A stretch of DNA of 9,905 nucleotides from Bacillota bacterium (GTDB lineage: Bacteria > Bacillota > Clostridia > Peptostreptococcales > Anaerovoracaceae): the NCBI GenBank assembly GCA_016284575.1, contig JAEEPD010000208.1, positions 1-9,905 on the forward strand, in the 5' to 3' direction. The position numbers were made by a program, and so were the translations under genes. Under the pieces are notes generated by a model. That model saw only the letters and a list, made by a program, of their open reading frames with translations, was not told where the DNA came from and ran no database searches. Positions 5,278 to 9,905 of the stretch are shown in pieces (position 1 is the stretch's first letter; every line of letters begins with the position of its first letter).

Positions 5278-7737
5278 ATGAAACTCAGTTTTTCGACTAA
5301 AAACGTGCACAGGGATTCCTTCCTTGAGCTCTGCAGAGCTGCATACGACTACAGCTACCAGGGCTTTGAGATCTACGATCCCCTGGCGGAGCGGGCAGAG
5401 CACAGCGACAGCGTGTTCAGGAGCGAGAATGCCTCTGATTCCAAGAGAAAGCTGCACAACAGGGGGCTTGAGATCTCTGCTATAAGATGCGCCGAGCCTG
5501 TGGACAGCGACCAGATAAGCTCTGACAGGCTGGTCCAGTATGTGGAGCTGGCCAGAAGAGCAGGTGTTCCCAATGTTATAATCCGCATCCAGAAAAAGCC
5601 GGATATGGAGGCTTTGAAGGCAAAGCTGGAGGAGGCCATAAAGCGCGCCGAGGTGGGCGGAGTGGATATTCTGCTGGAGACGAAGGGCTATCTTTCCGAG
5701 ACTCAGAATGTAGTAGACATAATACAATATTTTGCCACCAGCGTGCTTGGAGCTTCCTGGAACATCAGGGAAACCTATTTCTACGCAGGAGAAAGCGCCG
5801 AAAAGAGCATTCAGACCCTGGGGGCCTACATTCGCTATGTGCGCCTTGGAGACCGCCTTGGAAATACCGACGTGCTCATAGGCGAGGGCGAGCTTCCCGT
5901 GCAGGAGTTCATAGATGCCCTTAATTCCCTGAATTATGAGGGCTTCATCTGCGCTGCCTGGAACGAGGAGACTGCTGACAGGGACATAGTCCTGACCCAT
6001 TTCGTCAACTACATGGCCAAGACCGGTCTTCAGAAGAAGAAGGCCCCGAAGCTGCAGTATAACCGCAGCAGAACAGGCACCTTCCCCTGGGAAAAGTATA
6101 AGGAGCTGGATCTGACTTTCCCCCAGGTGCTGGACGTGATGGCAGAGACCTATCCGGACCAGTACGCCTTCAAATATACTACACTGGATTACACCAGGAC
6201 CTACGCGCAGTTCAGGGAGGATGTGGACCGCATGGCCGCAAGCCTCATCGCCATGGGCGTCCGCCCGGGCTATCATGTGGCCATTTGGGCTACAAATGTG
6301 CCTGCCTGGTATCTGACCTTCTGGGCTGCCACCAAGATCGGAGCGGTTCTGGTCACTGTGAACTCCGAATACCGCATCCACGAGATCGAGTACCTGCTGA
6401 AGCAGTCGGACACCCACACCCTGGTGATGATCGAAGGCTACAAAAACATCAGCTACAAGGACATCATCCGCGAGCTCTGCCCTGAGCTGGAAAACATGGA
6501 GAGCGGTCAGGCTCTGTATTCAAAGCGTCTGCCGTTCCTGAGAAACATCGTAACCTACGATTTTGAGATGACCGGCGGCATCAGCTGGCAGCAGATGTTT
6601 GAGAAGGGCGAAAGCGTTCCAAGGGAAGAGGTCCGCCGCAGGGCTTCTCTTGTGAAGCCCGACGATGTCTGCAACATGCAGTACACCTCAGGCACCACAG
6701 GCTTCCCCAAGGGCGTTATGCTTACCCACAGGAACATCGTAAATGACGGTAAGACCATAGGTGACCGCATGGATCTTTCCACGGCGGACCGCCAGATGAT
6801 ACAGGTGCCCATGTTCCACTGCTTTGGCATGGTCCTGTCCATGACATCCACCATGACCCACGGCGGGACCCTCTGTCCACTGCCTTATTTCAGCCCCAAA
6901 TCCAGCCTGGCCTGCATAAACCAGGAGAAGATAACCTGCTTCAACGGAGTGCCAACCATGTTCATTGCCATGTTCGAGCACGAGGACTTCAAGACCACGG
7001 ACTTCAGTCACATGAGGACAGGCATCATGGCAGGGGCAAACTGCCCGCCGGAGCTTATGAAAAAGGCCTCCGTTGAGATGAACATGAGGGAGATCCTCAG
7101 CGTCTACGGGCAGACTGAATCCGCTCCCGGCTCTACCATGGGTGAGGTGAACGAGAGCCTCGAGCTCAGGACCGAGACCGTTGGAAGCGCCTTCCCCGGA
7201 GTTGAATGCAAGATAATAGACCCGGAGACAGGCGAGGACCTGCCCGACGGCGAGAACGGCGAATTCGTGGCCAGAGGCTTCAACATCATGAAGGGCTATT
7301 ATAAGATGCCCAAGGCTACAAGGCTGGCCATAGATGCGGAGGGCTGGCTCCATTCAGGTGACATCTGCTGCCGCACCTCTGAGGGCTACTACAAGGTGAC
7401 AGGTCGCCTTAAGGATATGATAATCCGAGGAGGCGAGAACCTGTATCCAAGGGAGATCGAAGAATTCTTCCTGGGCTATCCCGCAGTCTGCGATGTACAG
7501 GTTGTGGGCGTTCCCGACAAGCAGTACGGGGAGGAGGCCTGCGCCTGGGTCATCTTCAGGGAGGGCCAGAGCGCCACTGAGGAGGAGCTGAGGGCCTACG
7601 CCAAGGAGCGCATAGCAAAGCACAAGATCCCCCGCTACTTTATCTTCACCGACAGCTTCCCCATGAACGCCGCCGGAAAGATACTCAAGTACAAGATGAG
7701 GGATGAGTCTGTAAAGATGCTTGGGATAGAGTCATGA
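5278..7737 (+). CDS. Fusion: sugar-phosphate isomerase/epimerase-like TIM barrel + acyl-CoA synthetase
   Basis: This is one uninterrupted 819-residue protein. Residues 1-250 resemble the xylose-isomerase-like/AP-endonuclease-2 barrel: YQGFEIYDP (27-35), DILLETKGY (130-138), YVRLGDRLG (187-195), IGEGELPVQEFIDAL (201-215), CAAWNEE (225-231). A basic linker (251-275) leads to a complete AMP-binding enzyme, 278-819. It has the P-loop YTSGTTGFPKGV (469-480), YGQTE (610-614), GWLHSGD (689-695), GRLKDMIIRGGENLYPREIE (709-728) and NAAGKILK with the catalytic lysine near K801. This part should form an acyl-CoA from a carboxylic acid, ATP and CoA through an acyl-adenylate. The barrel's metal site looks altered: E134 is kept, but WDTGH reads WNIRE (161-165) and HVHLKD reads YVRLGD. 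The acyl substrate is unknown. It begins 2 nt after the LeuA-like stop and is probably translationally coupled to it. Confidence 0.88.
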   Translation: MKLSFSTKNVHRDSFLELCRAAYDYSYQGFEIYDPLAERAEHSDSVFRSENASDSKRKLHNRGLEISAIRCAEPVDSDQISSDRLVQYVELARRAGVPNVIIRIQKKPDMEALKAKLEEAIKRAEVGGVDILLETKGYLSETQNVVDIIQYFATSVLGASWNIRETYFYAGESAEKSIQTLGAYIRYVRLGDRLGNTDVLIGEGELPVQEFIDALNSLNYEGFICAAWNEETADRDIVLTHFVNYMAKTGLQKKKAPKLQYNRSRTGTFPWEKYKELDLTFPQVLDVMAETYPDQYAFKYTTLDYTRTYAQFREDVDRMAASLIAMGVRPGYHVAIWATNVPAWYLTFWAATKIGAVLVTVNSEYRIHEIEYLLKQSDTHTLVMIEGYKNISYKDIIRELCPELENMESGQALYSKRLPFLRNIVTYDFEMTGGISWQQMFEKGESVPREEVRRRASLVKPDDVCNMQYTSGTTGFPKGVMLTHRNIVNDGKTIGDRMDLSTADRQMIQVPMFHCFGMVLSMTSTMTHGGTLCPLPYFSPKSSLACINQEKITCFNGVPTMFIAMFEHEDFKTTDFSHMRTGIMAGANCPPELMKKASVEMNMREILSVYGQTESAPGSTMGEVNESLELRTETVGSAFPGVECKIIDPETGEDLPDGENGEFVARGFNIMKGYYKMPKATRLAIDAEGWLHSGDICCRTSEGYYKVTGRLKDMIIRGGENLYPREIEEFFLGYPAVCDVQVVGVPDKQYGEEACAWVIFREGQSATEEELRAYAKERIAKHKIPRYFIFTDSFPMNAAGKILKYKMRDESVKMLGIES

Positions 7738-7751
7738 TCGAAAGATAAATA

Positions 7752-7780
7752 TTGACTTTCGTATACTGAAGTGGTAAATT
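7752..7780 (+). promoter_or_regulatory. Promoter of the M20 amidohydrolase gene
   Basis: TTGACT (7752-7757) and TAAATT (7775-7780) are separated by 17 bp, giving a leader of about 45 nt. A 6-bp inverted repeat, CGAAAG/CTTTCG (7739-7744/7756-7761), overlaps the -35 box. No terminator is visible after the preceding gene, so readthrough from the T-box operon is possible. Confidence 0.75.
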
Positions 7781-7832
7781 ACTAAAGCATGTTAAAAAGT
7801 GTAAATTTATTATATCTAGGAGGTAATATAAA

Positions 7833-8996
7833 GTGAATCCATTAGAACTTGCACGTTCCGTACAGGATTTCGTGGTGGAATATCGCAGAGATATCCACAT
7901 GCATCCCGAACTTCCGTTCCAGGAATTTCGCACCACAGACCGCATCTGTGAGGAACTGGATAAGATGGGCATATCCTACAGACGCATGGAGCCCACCGGA
8001 GTTCTTGCAGAGATCAAGGGCAAAGGCCCCGGAAAGACCGTCCTTCTTCGGGGAGACATCGATGCTCTGCCCGTAAAGGAAGAGACCGGACTGGATTTTG
8101 CCAGCGTCAATGAAGGCTGCATGCATTCCTGCGGTCATGACACCCACAACGCAATGCTGATGGGGGCTGTAAAGTGCATCAACCAGATAAAGGATGAGTT
8201 CGACGGTACAGTCAAGTTCATCTTCCAGCCCGCAGAGGAGACCGGCCAGGGCGCAAAGGCCATGATCAAGGGCGGCTGCCTGGAGGGTGTGGACTATATG
8301 TTCGGTACTCATATTTCCTCCATGCTGGACCTGGGTAAGGTCGCAACTGCTCCCGGACCCACATATGCCTCTGCATTCTGGTTCAAGATCAAGATCAAGG
8401 GCGTCAGCTCCCACGGTGCAGACCCGCTGCACGGAAGAGATGCTGCCGTTGCAGGCTCTGCTGTGGTTATGGCTCTGCAGGACATGGTTGCAAGGGAGTA
8501 TGATCCCACCCAGCCCATGGTGGTCACCGTAGGCGATATCCACGCACCCGGAAGATTCAACATCATCCCCGGCGAATACCGCATGGAAGGTACCATCAGG
8601 ACCTTCTCCAGAGAGATCAATGCCACTCTGGAAGATACTCTGAACAGGATAGCCAAGGGCGTTGCCGGTGCTTACCGCTGCGAAGCTGAGGTGACACTGG
8701 ATGAAGTTGCAGAGGTCTGCGAAAACGATCCCGATGCCTTCGAGATCGGAAAGGCAGCCATCGAAAAGGTATGCCCCGGCGGATTCGAGCTGGCTAAACC
8801 CACCATGGGCGGCGAAGACTTCGCATACTATACTCCCCATGTAAAGGCTTGCTTCTTTGGACTCGGAGCCAAGATGCCCGATGCGGAAGGCAAGGTACAC
8901 CCCATGCACAGCGGCTATGTTCTCTTTGATGAGAAAGCCTTTGAATACGGCGTAGCCCTTTACATCCAGGTGGCTATGGATGCCCTTAAGGCCTAA
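7833..8996 (+). CDS. M20-family amidohydrolase (N-acyl-amino-acid/hippurate hydrolase-like)
   Basis: This 387-residue enzyme belongs to the M20D/HipO-AbgA-IAA hydrolase group, metal-dependent cytoplasmic hydrolases that remove an acyl group from an amino acid or cleave a peptide-like amide. The order is typical: HMHPELPFQE (22-31), LLRGDIDALPV (71-81), MHSCGHDTHNAML (97-109), FQPAEETGQGA (131-141), GTH (158-160). A dimerisation insert follows (VSSHGADPLHGRDA, IIPGEYRMEGTIRTFS), then MGGEDFAYY (325-333) and HPMHSGY (356-362). The expected metal ligands C100, H102, E136, H160 and H359 are all present, so it should be active. The start is a GTG 8 nt after AGGAGGT (7818-7824). It has its own promoter and terminator. 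The substrate cannot be read from the sequence. The membrane protein downstream might import it, but they are not clearly one transcript. Confidence 0.93.
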   Translation: MNPLELARSVQDFVVEYRRDIHMHPELPFQEFRTTDRICEELDKMGISYRRMEPTGVLAEIKGKGPGKTVLLRGDIDALPVKEETGLDFASVNEGCMHSCGHDTHNAMLMGAVKCINQIKDEFDGTVKFIFQPAEETGQGAKAMIKGGCLEGVDYMFGTHISSMLDLGKVATAPGPTYASAFWFKIKIKGVSSHGADPLHGRDAAVAGSAVVMALQDMVAREYDPTQPMVVTVGDIHAPGRFNIIPGEYRMEGTIRTFSREINATLEDTLNRIAKGVAGAYRCEAEVTLDEVAEVCENDPDAFEIGKAAIEKVCPGGFELAKPTMGGEDFAYYTPHVKACFFGLGAKMPDAEGKVHPMHSGYVLFDEKAFEYGVALYIQVAMDALKA

Positions 8997-9016
8997 GATC
9001 ATTCGTTAGAAAGGAT

Positions 9017-9046
9017 CCTCGGGTCTATTAGGCCCGAGGCTTTTTT
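9017..9046 (+). terminator. Intrinsic terminator of the amidohydrolase gene
   Basis: CCTCGGGTC (9017-9025) pairs with GGCCCGAGG (9031-9039), with one T-G wobble and the loop TATTA. C and six Ts follow. It starts 21 nt after the amidohydrolase stop. Confidence 0.93.
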
Positions 9047-9056
9047 ATAAACCTTT

Positions 9057-9084
9057 TGCTCTACTGCAATAGAGCAGTAGAGCA
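9057..9084. repeat. Perfect 11-bp inverted repeat in the transporter leader
   Basis: TGCTCTACTGC (9057-9067) and GCAGTAGAGCA (9074-9084) are exact reverse complements around the 6-nt loop AATAGA. No T-run follows on either strand, so it is not a simple terminator. It could be an operator or an RNA hairpin. No convincing promoter was found close by. Confidence 0.8.
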
Positions 9085-9100
9085 TTAAAGCAAATAGAGA

Positions 9101-9119
9101 GCGGCACCCGATCTGCCGC
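9101..9119. repeat. 6-bp inverted repeat upstream of the transporter gene
   Basis: GCGGCA (9101-9106) and TGCCGC (9114-9119) flank the loop CCCGATC. This GC-rich hairpin ends 12 nt before the putative ribosome-binding site and is not followed by Ts. Confidence 0.65.
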
Positions 9120-9120
9120 A

Positions 9121-9150
9121 ATAATCATCAGAAAGGAATCATAATCATCA
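9121..9150 (+). repeat. 10-bp direct repeat around the transporter ribosome-binding site
   Basis: ATAATCATCA occurs at 9121-9130 and again at 9141-9150, separated by GAAAGGAATC, which holds the only ribosome-binding site. The second copy ends with the A of the ATG start codon. The biological role is unknown and chance duplication is possible. Confidence 0.7.
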
Positions 9151-9905
9151 TGAGTTTCATCGTATCACTGATCTCCACACCCTTCGGTGCATTGGCCGCA
9201 ATGCTTGCCGTAATGGTCATCGGAGAGACCTTAGCAAAGCTCACCAAGGGCTTCGTACCAATGGCACTGACCGCAACGATACTGCTTCTTGCAGCATTCT
9301 GGTCAGGTCTTTTCCCGGCAAATATCTCAGACCTTGCAGGTATGGGCGGCACCATCTTCCAGATCGGCAGCGCCATTCTGGTGGTCAACCTGGGTACACT
9401 GATCAACCGTAAAGAGATGATCGCCCAGTGGAAGACCGTCATCATCTGCCTGATGGGTCTTGCTTCTATAATCGCAGTCTGCCTCATCCTTGGTGCAACT
9501 ATCTTCACCATGAGCGATGCTTTTGCTGCAGCTCCTCCTCTTACCGGCGGTGCCATCGCTTCTGCCATGGTACGTCAGGTGGCAGGTGAGCACGGAAACA
9601 ATGCTGCCGTAATGCTTGCCATCGTATGCATGTCCGGACAGAGCCTCTTTGGATATCCCATGGTGGCATTCTGCCTCCAGAAGGAAGCAAAGGAACTGGT
9701 AAAGGACTACAGAGCAGGAAAGATCAAGGCTCCCTCTGCCGCAGCTGCTGACAGCACAAAGAAGGTTTCCAAGAAGGAATCCACCAACATGATAATTCTT
9801 AAGCTCTGCCTTGCGGCAGTCATCAGCTATCTGCTCCAGCTACTCACCGCAAAGATGGGCTTCCAGATCTCCATGGTCGTATGGTGCCTGCTGGGGGGCG
9901 TCCTC
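9150..9905 (+). CDS. Polytopic membrane protein, putative secondary transporter (3'-partial)
   Basis: The frame opens with ATG at 9150 and stays open to the right edge, giving 252 visible residues. The ribosome-binding site GAAAGGA (9131-9137) is 12 nt upstream, slightly far. About seven hydrophobic segments are visible. The first two span FIVSLISTPFGALAAM and ALTATILLLAAFWSGLF. Later ones include IFQIGSAILVVNLGTLI, VIICLMGLASIIAVCLILG, AVMLAIVCMSGQSLFGYPM, ILKLCLAAVISYLLQLL and a last one cut by the edge. A polar, glycine-rich stretch (PPLTGGAIASAMV) lies before the fifth segment, and a lysine-rich cytoplasmic-looking loop (AKELVKDYRAGK to STKKVSKKEST) follows it. This suits a secondary carrier of an organic anion or amino acid. 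I do not recognise the family; it is not AbgT-like. Its position after an M20 amidohydrolase hints at a related substrate, but a terminator separates them. Confidence 0.7.
   Translation, partial: MSFIVSLISTPFGALAAMLAVMVIGETLAKLTKGFVPMALTATILLLAAFWSGLFPANISDLAGMGGTIFQIGSAILVVNLGTLINRKEMIAQWKTVIICLMGLASIIAVCLILGATIFTMSDAFAAAPPLTGGAIASAMVRQVAGEHGNNAAVMLAIVCMSGQSLFGYPMVAFCLQKEAKELVKDYRAGKIKAPSAAAADSTKKVSKKESTNMIILKLCLAAVISYLLQLLTAKMGFQISMVVWCLLGGVL

Noticed and set aside
5257..6417. 386-codon open frame on the minus strand
   Set aside because: It lies antisense to the TIM-barrel/synthetase fusion in a G+C-rich coding region. It shows no recognisable domain and no start signal.
7842..9002. 386-codon open frame on the minus strand
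   Set aside because: It is antisense to the amidohydrolase, whose catalytic motifs are all intact on the plus strand.
9057..9084. Second transcription terminator
   Set aside because: The stem is strong, but no T-run follows on either strand.

Overview
This window looks like a chromosomal segment of an anaerobic member of the Bacillota, most likely class Clostridia. The main reasons are a T-box leader, strong AGGAGG-type ribosome-binding sites, a flavin reductase-rubredoxin protein typical of anaerobes, and an ABC permease with a YtrC/D-like layout. The species cannot be read from the sequence. No mobile element, CRISPR array, tRNA or rRNA is visible.

Left part (1-2905). The 3' end of a polytopic ABC-2-type permease with a large soluble C-terminal domain is cut by the left edge. 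It converges on ilvE, a branched-chain aminotransferase on the minus strand. A perfect 14-bp hairpin between them has T-runs on both strands and should terminate both. ilvE is divergent from a flavin reductase with a short C-terminal rubredoxin domain (2906-3523).

Centre (3556-7737). A good sigma-A-type promoter leads into a complete T-box leader, whose best specifier reading is CUC (leucine), followed by a two-gene operon. The first gene is homologous to 2-isopropylmalate synthase (LeuA) and keeps the C-terminal leucine-sensing-type domain. By hand alignment all four metal ligands of the catalytic barrel are gone, so it looks like a pseudoenzyme. Two bases later begins an 819-residue fusion of a sugar-phosphate-isomerase/epimerase-like TIM barrel and a complete acyl-CoA synthetase. 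A leucine-responsive operon carrying a non-canonical LeuA and an acyl-acid-activating fusion is the most unusual content here. One speculative role is activation of a branched-chain acid such as isovalerate as an alternative entry to leucine, or a sensor/regulator of that step.

Right part (7738-9905). An M20-family amidohydrolase has its own promoter, a GTG start with a near-perfect ribosome-binding site, and its own terminator. A leader with two clean hairpins and a short direct repeat follows. It precedes a polytopic membrane protein, probably a secondary transporter, that runs off the right edge.
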